From assembly GCF_902635505.1 (NCBI RefSeq), contig NC_045432.1:9917275-9981274 (forward strand): DNA of 64,000 nucleotides, in the 5' to 3' direction. Shown piece after piece: positions 37,761-50,700 of the stretch. This DNA is from Sarcophilus harrisii (lineage: Eukaryota > Chordata > Mammalia > Dasyuromorphia > Dasyuridae). A program made the position numbers and the translations under genes. Below the pieces are notes generated by a model. That model ran no database searches. It had not been told where the DNA came from and was given only the letters and a program-made list of their open reading frames with translations. How positions within the stretch are numbered: position 1 is the first letter of the stretch; every line of letters starts with the position of its first letter.

Positions 37761-39354
37761 TCTACAACAGCATTCAAACTGACCGCACACAACTACCCAC
37801 AGCACCTTAATATGAATAGCACCCAAAGACAAACAAAAGACTGCAATTTTCTTAAAAATCATTTTGTGTGCACAAAGTCTCCTTTTTAGGTAAAATTTTG
37901 GGATGGACACATAAACACAAACATACATACATAAAGGGCACAAGACATTCATTAGCCTATATAATAATGTATAATAGATTGATATGTAATAAAATAAAAC
38001 AACATCAATAAACATAGTAGAATAACTACAGTGGTGTCTTGTGATGATTTGGACCAAAATCCCTTTCTATTTTCCCATCACCATTGATGTATCTCCATCC
38101 CCAGTTGCCATTCAGGCTTCCAAATTAGGTGTCCCCTTCACTCCTCACTTGTATTCACCTCTGTTTTCTTTTTACCATCTTTTCCATATGCCTCTTATCC
38201 CTCCCCTGGGATAAGGGCCTCAAGAAAGAGTACAACATTTTCTAAGGGATCATTATATCAAAAGGGTCCAAAATATATATTCATGCTCTCACCGTGCACC
38301 TTCCCATCCATAGAGGAAGGTGGGAGCGTCTTTTCATATTTTTCTTTGGGCCTGTTTTCTCTCTCATTTGGTAAAATACTTTCATTGTTTTCTGGTTCTT
38401 TCCATTTACATTTTTTCTAGAATTGTGTTGCTGTTTTCTGGTCTCTCCTTTCTTCACTATGCATCAGTGCATGCAGCATAGTCATCATTTCATGTCTACA
38501 CAGCATACTTTATGACTTTCCTTTACTTTTCCTTACTATTTGTCAGTGAAAATTCTGGGGTTTTCCTAGTTTTTTTTTTTTATTTTTGCTACCACAAAGA
38601 ATGCTTCATTTCAAACAATCTCTCTATTTTTTTTTATTTTGCCTTTGGGCTTCTATTCAAATTGATATTTCACACATAGAACAGAAACAGCAACACACAA
38701 ACAATCATATTTTGGCATATGTGGGGACTTTATTATGATGTTAGCTTACACCTTGGTTTTGGCCTCTTGGTTTTCATGCTATAGATATTTTAGTAATTTT
38801 ATTTGGATAATCCCAGGTGGCTTTTTAAAATGTTTGAACTAATGCACCAACAAGGCACTGGGTGCATATCTTCTAATCCCCACAAATTTGTCCTCTTGGA
38901 GAATTTGCCAAGTGTGGTAAAACATGGGATAGGCCTGGTTAGCCTTTCTCTTATTACTAAGGATTGCAGCATGCTTTCACGACCATTAATAATGTTCAGT
39001 TCTGTTGAGAGCTGTTTATGTATTTTGCCACTTGTCTTTAGGAATATCTTTTGGTCCAGGTAGAAAGAAAAATATATTCATACATGATAGACATACACAC
39101 AAAATGTTATATATATATGTACATGTACATATACACACATAGTAATACTTGCAGATGTGAGTTGTGTATATATATATCAAAGCTTTATTAGAAAATTTGA
39201 TACTAAGGTTTATTTTTCCCCTAACATTGGCTTCCTTCTCATATTAGAGATGCTTTCATTTGGATTATTCAGAAGCTTTTCAGGTTCATGTAATAAGGTT
39301 GTCTAATCTAGCTTTTGTAATTGCCTCAGTCCCTTGTTGGTTAAAAATATATCC

Positions 39355-39492
39355 ATTGGGCAGTTGAGATACAGTGGAAATGTACTGGCTCTGAGTCAGG
39401 AGGACCAGAGTTCAAATTGCCTCAGACACTTAACACTTACTACTTCTATGACCCTAGACAATAACCCCAATTGTCTTGTCAAAAAAAATACA
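39355..39492 (+). mobile_element. Marsupial tRNA-headed SINE (mirror of 4041-4184)
   Basis: Head, core 'gagtcaggaggaccagagtt', tail and A-run. Same insertion as in the left arm. Confidence 0.85.
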
Positions 39493-40870
39493 GGTATTTT
39501 TCCTATGTGAGACAGGTATATGAAAGCCTTTAATATTATTATGGTATGATCTGTCAGATTAAAGTCATGTATCCATTTGAATTTTTAGGGAATATGGTGA
39601 AACTGCTTCCCTTTTAACTACCAGTTTTTTTAATCAAAAGCACTTCTTTCAGGTAGTTTTTGCTTTCTGGTTTTTGAACACTGTTTTGGCGAGCTATTTT
39701 TTCTTATTCTCCCTTGTCTGGTCTCTACCATTGATCAAATTCTCTGTTTTAACCACTATCAAGGTTTTGATGAATACTGCTTCAGAAATGGTATTCACTT
39801 TTTTCTCCTTTTCTCATTTCTCATTATTATTCTTACTTTTTAATTTAATTCAATATTACCTATTTTGTTCCCCAAAGGCTTTTTTTTCCTCCAAGTTCTT
39901 ACAAAGTATATTGTGGCATACTGGATTGATATGGCATTTAAAGGGTAATTTACTTCGGTAGTATTTCCTTTTATAAAATTAGCACGGAGAGAAGAGTACT
40001 AAAATTTTTCCTGCAAGTTAGGTTTTTGTTTTAAGGAAGAATTTTAATCTAATCTGTATAAATTTTAATATATTGATAAGCTGCTCCTCAAATATTTTCA
40101 TACATTCTAAATATTTTGAAATGGGATTTTTCTGTTAGAGCCTTAGATTTGTTACTGTTTTTAATGTGGATTTTGTGGGTTTTATTTAGTCAACAATTTT
40201 ATTAAAGGTATTAATTATTCTTCAAATATCATCTTTATTGATGATATTTTTCTTTTTTCTTTTCCATAATTTTCTTCTTTCCTTATTCATTGATAGCATT
40301 TCCAAAAGGTCCAAACAGTGATATTCTTGGATGAAAACTGCCTCTTTGACAGCATTTAAATTTAAAAGTTTGAATTTAACCATAAATGATATTGGTGTCT
40401 TGCTTTCCTTGGCTTTTTCTTTCCTCCTGATTTAATATTAGAACCATTCATCTCAAAATCATCTAGTAGGTTGCTTTCTTGAACTTTGAGAATTGTTTTG
40501 GAGTGTTACTGGTACTAATTGTTCTTGAAAGATGGATAAAATTTTTTTGAACCCTAAGATAAAAGGTTTTCTTGGTGGTTCCTTTACAGCCTGTCCTTTT
40601 TTTTCTGAATTAAATTTTTTAGTTCTCTCTTGTTTTGTTTTTTGAAGGAATTCATTATTTTCTTGTGTTCTCAATTTTGAACGTATGTGAAGGTTCTGAT
40701 GATTTTTCAACATGTTTTTGTTCCGTAATTTCTCTTTGTTTCCTTTCATTTGGTTAATTGTATTTGACAAGACAAGGTTTGTCGTTTGTTATCATTCACA
40801 TAATCACTTTTAATTTTTTTTATTGCTTTTTTATTCCTTGAACATGTGGTGTTTTATTGGCTGCTTTTCT
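39493..40870 (-). mobile_element. L1 ORF2 fragment
   Basis: Antisense L1 text continuing beyond the end of the detectable palindrome (40499), which suggests that the left arm also extends into its gap. Confidence 0.65.
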
Positions 40871-40879
40871 GCCCAGAAT

Positions 40880-41215
40880 GGTCTCATCTTTACCTCTACA
40901 TCCGACTCTCTGCTGTTGTTCAGTCTTTCAGTTGTAATTCTCAGTCTTTATTACCCCATTTGGGGGTTTTTCTTGCCAAGGTCAGTGACTCTTAATTTTT
41001 CCAACTCCAGGTTCATATCCCTTTGCAAGATGCTAATGCCTTTCCTCAGAGCTTCCTCCCATAGATTGCCAAATAGTTTTGGGACATGGTTCTGTTCATA
41101 TTGAGTCCCCATTTAATAATGAATTTTTGAAAGCAGGCATTCCGCCCTTTTAAAATTTAGTTCTTTAGCATAGTACCGACAACAGGGATTTAATAAATGC
41201 TTCTTGACAACTAAG
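40880..41215. mobile_element. MAR1-like / L2-like fragments
   Basis: 'taccccatttgggggttttt' with 'cttgccaaggtcagtgact' is a MAR1-type tail in antisense; 'gcatagtaccgacaacaggg' followed by 'taataaatgc' is an L2-type end. Confidence 0.5.
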
Positions 41216-42370
41216 TTTTCATTGCAAATCAGATAATCTATTAGCATGATAATTTGAGAATTATTACAGTAAGTACTGAATGATTTTTCATTCCTTCAAT
41301 GATGCATTGATACTCAATTCTTATATTTTTTACACTTATTTTAAAATAGATTTTTATTTAGTATCCTGTTTTCAACATTCCCAAATTTTCTTTGTGTTCC
41401 TTCCTGTAGTAAGAATCTTATGTAACAAAAAGATTTTAAAGAAAAGAGGGAAGAAATTGACAAAAATTAATATATCTAAAAAGACTGAAATATATGATTG
41501 CTTCATGTGTGGGTTCCACCTCTGCACAGGAGTGGTGTTGGACATTTTCATACTCCTTTTCTGTGAGATATTTCTCCGTTATTTGGGAAATTCCTTTTGA
41601 TTCTTTAATTGTTCTTTCTGTTTAATGTTTGGTAATCTTATTGTGTGTTTGTTGCTCAGAATTCTTTACTCTGTATTGATTCTTATATTTTTGATTTTTT
41701 CATGGTATTCTATTTCCCAATTTAAGTTGTGGGTCAAACCCTATGAGGTTGGGTTAGAATGTGAGGTTTCACAAGCTTCTGATTATTATCAGTAAATGTT
41801 TGATTTGTATATTATTTTATATCTATACACAGGGGTCACATAAAGTTTTCGGTGACAAGGTGTCACAAGTGAAAAGTTTAAGAAATTTGGCATAAGGCAT
41901 TGATTAAGCTAATTTCTGGGATACAACTTTCCAATTTTTCTAACAATTTTTTTTAAATCAAAAATGAGTTCTTTTCCTGGGTAATTTGTTTTCGCTTTAT
42001 CAAACACTGGTTTGATTCCATTTTTCTATTCTCCCTTATCTTGATCTCTTTTGATCTGATCTATTTTATTTTTTAACCAATGCCGATAATTTTGATGACT
42101 GCTTTTTGGATGTGTTATTCATTCCCTGTCCCGATTATTTATGGTATTCTAGGCTTTTGGTTTAAAGAACCTTGGTCTTCTCCTCTTCCTCCTCTTTCTC
42201 CTTCTCCTCCTCCTTTTTCTTTCTTCTTTCTTCCGCTAGTTCCATCTTCATCTTGTCTTATCTTTTTTTCTTTTTCTTTTTTCTCTTTTTCTTCTTCTCT
42301 TAGTCTTTTTCAAATTCTCAATGTATCCTTTATATATATGGTTTGATGAAACATTTAAATCTATTTTAGT
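41216..42370 (-). mobile_element. Diverged L1 pieces, no gene
   Basis: L1 3'-like stretch at about 41280-41640 and an ORF2-like stretch at about 41880-42165 in antisense. Frames of 88-106 codons here are AT/CT-rich chance frames. Confidence 0.5.
42176..42312. repeat. Pyrimidine-rich (CTT/CCT)n tract
   Basis: About 137 bases, nearly all C and T. Confidence 0.85.
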
Positions 42371-42414
42371 AGTATTAGATTGGGCCACAATTATTATGTA
42401 ATAGTCTTTTTTTT

Positions 42415-43430
42415 TCTTTCCTTTTTTTTTGTCTTTTTACAGGATATATGATGGGTAATTTTTACAGCCTTTTAACAATTGCCAAATTCTTGTTTCAATT
42501 TTTAGCTCTTATCCCCTCCCTCCCCAGATGGCAGATGACTAAGTAAAATAAATAAATTAGTATGTATAATACATAGTGTGGTGATGAATATTGTCAATTA
42601 GCTGGAAAATAAAGTGGTGGTAAATTTTGTCAAATTTTATTCCAGAGTTCTTCTTTCTCTGGTTTCAGTTTTATATGTTCCATGGAAATGATTTGGATCT
42701 CGTTGAGATTGTCCATCAGAACTGGTCACAAGAGTATTTTGTTGAAGTATATAATGATTCCTGACTGTATTTACCAGATCAGTTCATGAAGTCCCAGGCC
42801 TTTGAAATCATCAGGGTCATTTTACAGAACAAGTAATATTCATAAAACATAACAATTATTCAGCCATTCTCCAACTGATGGACAACTACAGTTAGTTTTA
42901 GCACACAAAAGGGCTGCACAAAAATCGTGCACATACAGGTCTTCCCTTTATAATCTTTGGAAAAGCCAGTAGTAACATGTGGACAAAATGTACAGTTGAT
43001 AATTTTTATATAGTTCCAAACTACTTTCAAATGTTGGATTCGTTCACAACTCCACCAACAATGCATCAATGTCCCAGTTTTCCCGCATCCCCAACAAATC
43101 ATCATTATTTTTTCCTGTCATTTAGCAATCTGACAGGTTGTGGTGGTATCTTGAGTTGCTTAATTTGCATTTCTATATAATCTTGGAGCATCTTTTCATA
43201 TGGCTAGAAATAGTTTCAATTTCTTCATCCGAAAATTGTCTGTTCATATCCTTTGACCATTTTTCAATTGGATGGCTTGATTTTTTATAAATTAGAGTTA
43301 ATTTCTATATTTGAAATTGGTTTTATCAGACCTTTGACTTGTAAAAAATATTTTTTCCAGTTTATTCTTCCTTCTAATCTTTGTAGCAGTAAATAGTCTT
43401 ATACTTTTAGATTGTTCTTCATCCTAAGAA
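42415..43430 (-). mobile_element. Young-type L1 3' kilobase, strongly indel-rich
   Basis: Matches the same L1 as 7192 and extends further 5' ('ttcacaactccaccaacaat', 'tgtctgttcatatcctttga'). Dozens of small deletions while the remaining bases match well. Confidence 0.8.
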
Positions 43431-43464
43431 AATTTTAATGGTGTCTGTTAAAAGAATCTAAATT

Positions 43465-43565
43465 CTTTGTTGTTGTTCAGCCATTTTTCAGTCACCCAGA
43501 ATTTTATAACCATTTGGCTTGTTCTTGGCAAAATTATTGGAGTAATTATTTGCCATCTTTCTCCA
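43465..43565 (-). mobile_element. MAR1-like SINE tail
   Basis: 'ttgttgttcagccatttttc' with 'ttcttggcaaaattattgga' is the MAR1-type tail in antisense. Confidence 0.6.
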
Positions 43566-43585
43566 GCTGTTTAGAAATAATAAAT

Positions 43586-43587
<2 letters not shown>

Positions 43588-43623
<36 letters not shown>

Positions 43624-43632
43624 GTGTGTGTG
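43588..43632. repeat. (TA)n microsatellite followed by GTGTG
   Basis: About 17 TA units, then TACGTGTGTGTG. Confidence 0.9.
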
Positions 43633-43821
43633 TGTTATGTATGTTTATATTTCCAATATGTAAAAATAGTTTAAAGTTTTCAACATTTTGAGTTCCAAAT
43701 TCTCTTCTCCTTCCCCTCTCTTTCCCAGTTGTTGAGAAGGCAAAGAAATTTTTTATAGATTATAACATATAAGTCTTAAATATTTCCATGTTAGTTGTTG
43801 TCAAAGAAAACAATAAGAACG

Positions 43822-43978
43822 AACATGAGAGAGAGACAGAGAGAGAAAGAGAGAAAGGAAGGAAGGAAAGGAAAAGAAAGAAAGAAAGAAAGGCAGAAAG
43901 GCAAGGAGGAAGGAATGAAGGAAGGAAGGAATGAAGGAAGGAAGGAAGGAAGGAAGGAAGAAAGGAAGGAAGAAAAAA
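43822..43978. repeat. (GAGA)n/(GGAA)n purine tract
   Basis: GA units changing into GGAA units. The 83-codon Lys/Glu/Arg frame over it is the repeat translated. Confidence 0.95.
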
Positions 43979-44184
43979 ATGTTAAAATATGTTTTTTCAG
44001 ACAGACTCCATCGTTCTTTCTTCTGGAGGTGGATAGCTGTGAATGAATTCTTTGGAATTGTCTTGGATCAGGGTATTGCTGAAAATATTGTCATTCACAG
44101 ATGATCACTGTACAATATTTTCCTGTTTCCTTCATTTGCATTAGTTCATGCAAGTCTTTTCAGATTTTCTGCTTTTTCAGCTCA

Positions 44185-44325
44185 TTTTATAGATAAGCAA
44201 AGCGAGGTATACAGGGTTTAGTATTATGCCAGGATCACAAGCTAAAGTGTCTGAGACTGATTGAACCTTCAGGTCTTCTTGACTCCGGATCTGGAGCTCT
44301 CTGATGCATCACCCAGGTTTCCTGA
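44185..44325 (-). mobile_element. Degenerate marsupial SINE
   Basis: Antisense remnants: 'aaagtgtctgagactgattg' and 'tcaggtcttcttgactccgg'. Confidence 0.55.
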
Positions 44326-44669
44326 AGCTATTACCTACAAAACTGAAAATGAGTTCACAGACTTCCAAACCATTCCTTAATTTAGTTTATTATTTCTTTG
44401 TGCCCTTAGAAACTTATCTTCCCTTGCCAAAATTCTGGTTTCCAAGAATTTATTTACTTCCTTAAATTTTTGGTTTTTCTATTTCGTTGCTTGACTTTTC
44501 ATAATTTAAAAAATTCTTTGCTTGCTCTTATTTTTCCTTGATCTCTTATTTGATTTTTAAAGGCCTTTTGTTCTTCAAAATATTTTGTGCTTGAGACCGT
44601 TTGACATTTTCATTGATAAAGAGTGGCTCATGTGCAAAATGTTTCAGCCCTTTGTGTCAAGAAAGTGGA

Positions 44670-45200
44670 ACTGAGCAGATGCCCATCAGTTGAGAATGGC
44701 TGAATAAGTGGTGTATATGAATGCTTATGAGTGTTATTGTTCTTAAGAAGATGCAAGATGAATACAGACCTGAACTGACCGAACTTGAGTGAAACGGCAG
44801 GATCAAGAGATCTTATATACTTCAACAATACCTATATGATGACAATTCTGATGGACGTGGCCCTTCAACAGTAATGAACCAAATCAGTTCCCATGACAGG
44901 AATGAACTTGACCACACCCAGAGAAAGAACTCTGGGAGATGACTATGAACATCCCTCTATTTTTGACCACCTGCAATTTTTGATCTCCTTTCACAGGCAA
45001 ATTGTACAATATTTCAGAGTCTGATTCTTTTGTACAAAAATAACGGTTTGGTCAGGTATACTATTGTGTATCTAATTTATTTTTAATATATTTAACATCT
45101 ACTGGTCATCCTGCCATCTGTAAGAGGGAAAAATTGGAACAAGAGGTTTGGCAATTGTCAATGCTGTAAAGTTACCCATGCATATAACCTGTTAAAAGGC
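44670..45200 (+). mobile_element. Young-type L1 3' end
   Basis: Sense copy: 'gatgcccatcagttgagaat' through 'tgccatctgtaagagggaaa' to 'gcatataacctgttaaaagg'. 5' truncated, indel-rich. An older L1 end follows to about 45265. Confidence 0.8.
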
Positions 45201-45265
45201 TGTTAAAATGAATGTTGAAGACAATCTGATTTTAATTTGGACAAATAAAATACTATTAAAAGAAT

Positions 45266-47520
45266 GTTTTTCCATTTTGTCGGACAGAATTACAACTCTG
45301 ATTTTTCTGAATTTCCTGCTGCAATCCAGAGAACCTGGTGTATGTGGGGACAGCATCTAAGGAGGGTCAAATCTTGCCAGCAGGAGTTGATATCAGAGAC
45401 TAAATGGGTTGACAGGTACTTTAGGATTCTTTGGTCCTTTCTGGGAGGTACCAGCGACAGGCTGAGGAGTTGGTATTTAGAGCCCTCTTGTTTGGGTCTT
45501 CTTTTTCCCTTAGGGGAAATTGTAGTGGCCTAAGCTGGTTATGACCACTTTGAGACCAATCTTGGACTGCTATCTCTTCTGTCACTACTTCCCATTCCTC
45601 AAGTCTCTACTAAAGTCCTTCGGTAAGAAGCTTTTCTCAGTGTTGAATCTTAACGCCTTTCTTCAGTTCTAGCTCTGATTTATCCTGGCCATAGATTGAA
45701 TATTTTTCTCCCATTAGATTTGAAGAGAGGACTTCGAACATTTCTTCATATCCTGTGACAAGACGGAGGCTGCCATGGAGTAGATCCTTAAAACATTTGT
45801 TTGTGACGACTTCTTTCAGTCCCTCATTTATTTTGTATATCTTTGAATGGTTGTATTTTTTTTGTAAGAAACCAATTTTAGGTTAATTTAATCCAGGTGC
45901 ATTTTAAAATTTTAATTAGGATTTTTCTCTGAATTATCTTTTATAGTTTTTTTAAATTAGGATTTTGTTTTGCTCTTTCTCTTAAATAGGACTTTTCTTT
46001 TCAGGTTTTTGCTTAATTGACTTAAATCAATCTATTTCAGACTCTTTTCCTTATCTCCAGTTCATTTGCCACTTATGTTAACCATACTTTAGAGTTGAAT
46101 GTACCTTTATTTATTTCATCTGAAATTCATTTTGCCTTTTTACTTCTTTTTATTTTTTCCTCTGTTGTGGGAGTTAACCCTTCCTCTCATTTCAATGTGT
46201 TCATTAAGGTCTTTGTCTTTCATTTTTTTCCTTTTCATTTTTAAAAATTTTTCTCTTCGATCTTTTAAACCTTCCTTTCTATCTGTTCTAAACTGTTATT
46301 TCTGATTCCTCAGTGGTGTTGGGGTCCTTTCCATTTTGTTAAATCCCTTTCTGTTTTTAGAATGTCCTAAGTCGGTGTTTGTTGAGTTTTTGTGAATGTT
46401 TCGTTTTTAAGTTGCAGATCAACAACTGATGTTGGTTTCTTTTCTATTGATGAAAGAAATTTGAGATAAAAGCTTTCCCTTAAAGGACTGCTTTTTCCTG
46501 CATCAAAGTTTTGGTTTGTTGTCTTATTCTTGGCATTTTTAATGAAATGGAATCATTTTTCCAAAATTTTTTTCTTGGACTTACCAATTCTTTAGGATTT
46601 AGTTCTAAGTTATTAATTTTTAAAAGTTTAACCTTTTGAAGGGGAAAGGGAGGTAGGGAAAAGAAAGCTTAACTGAAAAAATTTTCAATTAAACGTTAAA
46701 AATTGTTTACTGGAATTGAAAAATAAGACACTATGAATTTTAAATAACAAATTTGAAGAACTCAATTATTATCTCCAATTGATTTAATTTCCTATCTTTA
46801 TTGAATATAATTTTATGGGAAGATTGATGAATATTTCTCTTTCTGCATTTTGTTGTGAGTTTTTACATAGAATAAGGATTAATTTTTGTAAAGGTGCCAC
46901 AAACTGAGAAAAAGGTATTCTCATTTCTTACCCATTAGTAATTTGATCCATTCATTGATCAGGATTTTACTTCCTTCTTGTCTGTCTTCTAGATTTATCT
47001 GGGTAGGAAGGAGGCAGGGAAGGTTCTTCAATTTTAACATGTTTGCTTTTGCTTTCCCAGATTACTTAATTTCTTTAAACATTTAGAAGCCATAAGTCAT
47101 TTTATAATAAAACAGAGTTATTTTTAATAGCCGCTATTGTTCCCAGTTTTTTATGTATCTTCCATTCTTCATTTTAGTCAACAAACAAAACTGAATTAAA
47201 TCTGAGGTGGGTTAGGCTTTTGCTTTATTTCTTTTTCATTTGCTAGAAATTTCTTTTAAATTTCATATTGATTATTGATTTTTCCAATTTTTGCAAAAAT
47301 CGAAACTCAAATGCTTTTTCTACTTAATCAGTTTTTCAAAAGAATCAAATTTTCTCAGTTGGTTGTTTTTGAAAACACAAAATCATCCCATTCAGTGTTG
47401 ATTTTAAAATGTAGATTAGACGTGGAACAAATTAGACAAAGGGATTCAGACAATGGTTTCCAAAACCAATTGATTGGGTCACAATCAATTTGGTTGGGAT
47501 TTTTAAAACCAGAAAATAAA
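45266..47520. other. AT-rich sequence, no gene recognised
   Basis: A slightly GC-richer island (45270-45620) holds an 89-codon frame with no recognisable domain, then an L2-like patch (45560-45670), then AT-rich sequence with probable L1 debris. Indel-rich appearance like its neighbours. Confidence 0.35.
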
Positions 47521-48062
47521 TTATTATTATTTTTTTTTAATAGCCTTTTATTTACAGGTTATTGCATTAACTTTACCGATTAAAATTGCCAAACCCTTTT
47601 CCAATTTTTCCCTTACCCCACCCCTCCCCAGATGGAGGATGAAGGATGAAATACATTAAAATATAAATTAGGTAAAAATAAGTTACATGGCCAAAACATT
47701 TTTTTGGTATAAAAGAATCGACTCTAAAAATTTAAATTAGCTTTGAAGGAAATCAAAAATGGGGTGGGGCAAAATTAGGGATTGGGAATTAATGAAATTT
47801 GGTTTTTACATCTCCAGAGTTCTTCCCTTCGGCGGTTAGTTCATTCCGCCCATTGGAAAGATTTGGTTGATCATTTTGTGAGGATGGCCAGGTCCTTCAG
47901 AACTGGTCATCATATTTTGAAGTATAATGATCTCCTGGTCCTCCTTTCACCAGCATCAAATTTGTAAGTTCTCCAGGCCTTCGAAATCATCCATTGATCA
48001 TTTTTACCGAACAGTAAACCATAATATTCATATACCACAATTTATTCAGCCATTCTGAAAAT
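47510..48062 (-). mobile_element. Young-type L1 3' end, indel-rich
   Basis: Same L1 end as 7192 in antisense. Flanks 'gaaaataaatta' (about 47512-47523) and 'gaaaatataaatta' (48057-48070) resemble a target-site duplication. Many short deletions across the body. Confidence 0.75.
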
Positions 48063-48269
48063 ATAAATTAACTTGAAAGAACCCATTTATAATTAAAAAA
48101 GAAACAATACTATCCCTTTCAATCACAATTTTCCCCCCATCACTTTTTGATATATCAAGGTCCCAAAAGAAAAAAAGGGTTTTTCCTTGAGTTTTGGAAG
48201 TTGAGACCTCCATGAAGGCCAGCAGATGACAGGGAAAAAGTTTTTTATATAGTATTTTTATTTAATATG

Positions 48270-48866
48270 AATATAACCAAATACTTAATCAATTTTATAA
48301 TAAAAAAATTTTAAATTAAAAATAAAGAAAATTAACTTCTAAGAAGGGAGGGAAAAAATTTTAATGAATTTTCCAATTGCCCAACCTGTGATGTGGAAGG
48401 AATGATTGTATTGGAAAACTGCCTTTAGAAATTGGTTTACACTAAACATTATTCATATTCCAAAAAAATTTAAAAAGGATATGTGACCCTAAATTAAAGA
48501 TCCACCATAAAAAAATTAGCAGAAAAATCTATATCTTTCCCTTTAAAAGGGATTGGGCAATGAAAAAGTAATAACAACCTCGATTTCATGAAAGTAAAAA
48601 TTTTTGCAAAAGAAAAAAACCATCTATTATAAGAAAAGAATCAAATTGGAAAAAATCTTTGTTTCTATTTCTTAAAATTTGGTATTGTTAAAACTAGTAT
48701 TATCAGCATTTTATATGTATACATTGTAGATAAAAGACGACGGATAGATAGATAAAGTATGGACCAAAAGTTATTCTTCAGTACATAAGTGGTCAAGGAA
48801 TTTGAGCAAACAGCTCTCAAAAGAAAAATTGCTGGAATAAACATGGGAGACTTCAAGTTCTGAACT
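48270..48866 (+). mobile_element. L1 ORF2 C-terminal fragment
   Basis: Sense L1 text ('aaaagtaataacaacctcga', 'gaacagctctcaaaag'-like near 48808). Short frames only. Confidence 0.5.
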
Positions 48867-48867
48867 T

Positions 48868-48953
48868 TCACACAGCTGTCTTATCCAGAAACAGGATCTG
48901 AACTCGGGTCCTCCTACTTTAGAGGCAGTGAAAAATCACTGTATCATTTTAAG
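48868..48953 (-). mobile_element. SINE fragment
   Basis: 'tcacacagctgtcttatcca' and 'ctcgggtcctcctactttag' are antisense SINE body pieces. Confidence 0.55.
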
Positions 48954-48954
48954 T

Positions 48955-49059
48955 TGGAGTCCAGCTCCTATAGTGAGATGAAGGATGTGACAACATATCG
49001 GGGCCAGGTGGAGAAGTCCTGTTTGGGGACTCTTTGAAGTTTATTGATCAGAGACACAA

Positions 49060-49104
<45 letters not shown>

Positions 49105-50700
49105 TATACCTCAAATGCTCATAGGTTTGATGCAAAGTACACTCTTTTAAAATCCCTATAGCCTAACAAAATTCTGCTAAAATGTAAATGAATAAACCCT
49201 TAAGCCCCAGATCTTGGTTACTTGGACAGAGATGAAAATAGTGGAGATACACAAACGAATAAAGTTTATTATACCATTATCTCAGGTATCTTTCTCCCAA
49301 ATACCTTTAATCTCCTAGTGGACATTCTTTCCTGTCCTAAATTCAAAGGTTTAGCTTTTAATCCAAAGAGTAGTGTTTGTATTTTGCTTCAGTCACTAGA
49401 TTATTAATTTATTACATTGACAAGAAGTCTCTGCTATTTCAATAAGGAAGTGTTGGTGAGCCAAGTTACTATAAGACTCAAAACCTGGAATGGAGTCTTA
49501 CCTCCTGGCGCCCTACAATTCTTCCCTTTTTAAATTAAAAATGAAGTCTGTGGACTTCAGTTCTCATAGGTGAGAATGATTGCAGAACATACTTGACAGC
49601 ACAAGGGGCTAAAGCCAATCAGGAGCAAAATAAAACAAGGGAGAGGAACAAAATGCCAAAGCATAGAGGTCAGATTATTTACAGGATTTATCTTTTTTCA
49701 CCACTCAAATATTTGGGTAGCTACACTATCAGGAGCAACTCCATGGACACTGCTTCTTGCCATGTTTTTTGCTAAAAGTTAGCTGCAATTGAGATTCCAA
49801 ATTGCTCACATGATTCCCTAACCATATGAATGATTGCTCCACTAAGTTTAATTCTTGTTTTAACTCATAAGCTATATCAATTTGTCCCAAAAAGCTTATG
49901 ATATACTATTTGCTGATTAATCTGCAAATTGAGCAGTCTGAACAGTTTTTGTAAGAGCTGTAGCTGAAACGGCCAGTGTTGTAATAGTCGATAGATTTGC
50001 TAGAATTCCATCAGTGAGGAATCCCACAAATCTCTTCTACTACTACTATTTTCTAATTTTCTTTGATGTCGTCTCAAAGCTGTTCACCTGCTGATTTATA
50101 CCAATTGTGATTCATCTTATTAGACATTATCACATAGGATAGATGTTTCATAACAACCACAGGTATGGAATTTGACAAACATTTGAATAGACGCAAGACA
50201 TTGGAATAAAATACAATTGTACCATTTTATAACATATCCTTCTAACACATTCATGATTTGGATTCTAGGGCCATTCCTTAAAACAGTATCTGCAGTTAGA
50301 AATATCTGCAGTTATTTTTAAATCTGCTGTACAGTATAGCTCTCAGGGGCTTGAAAACATCATGGAATCCCCTGTCTGAAATGTGAAAATTTGTGCCACA
50401 TTGTAACAGAAGACCCATCCAGAGACTAGAGAATTTGGGGTCCATTCACCACTCAGTGCCAATCCCCTTCTTAAACAAAGTCCTCTGGGGCTCAAAGTCC
50501 TCTGGGAGCCAGGGGGATGATCTCATCTTCTGAAACTGCTTCCTGCTGAGAATGGGAGTAGATTTGAGTCACTTGCAGGGTCCCATCTTTTTATGGAGGG
50601 GGTGGCAAGTAGGAGCTGACTAAAGTGTCCAAAGGTGTACTTAATTCCTTGAAGCTGGGCCACGTAGCTGTAACTGACCAAAAGCTAGAATATAAAACAA
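48955..50700 (-). mobile_element. Class II (betaretrovirus-like) endogenous retrovirus fossil: env part plus 3' LTR
   Basis: On the minus strand, envelope-derived sequence (about 50700-49545) resembles the transmembrane subunit of HERV-K/MMTV-type viruses. A purine-rich polypurine tract (49518-49532) follows, then an LTR (49517-48955) that begins TGTAGGG, ends CA and contains an AATAAA-type signal near 49040. No gag or pol is seen. The element is incomplete, broken in several places and old. An AT microsatellite (49066-49108) lies within the LTR. Confidence 0.7.
49066..49108. repeat. (TA)n microsatellite
   Basis: About 20 TA units with one GT interruption, within the LTR fossil. Confidence 0.95.

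Larger units (their letters stand above)
30782..40499. repeat. Right arm of the large inverted repeat
   Basis: Reverse complement of 14047 down to 2966 in unbroken order. It lacks the two left-arm L1s and carries one of its own (34579-35042). It is shorter than expected throughout because of frequent small deletions relative to the left arm. The repeat probably continues past 40499, but its partner falls in the first gap. Confidence 0.9.

Noticed and set aside
2966-40499. The palindrome as purely an assembly duplication
   Set aside because: Independent L1 insertions with proper target-site duplications and empty partner sites in each arm show two distinct loci, even though the right arm appears poorly polished.
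43795-44046. 83-codon Lys/Glu/Arg frame
   Set aside because: Translation of the GAGA/GGAA microsatellite.
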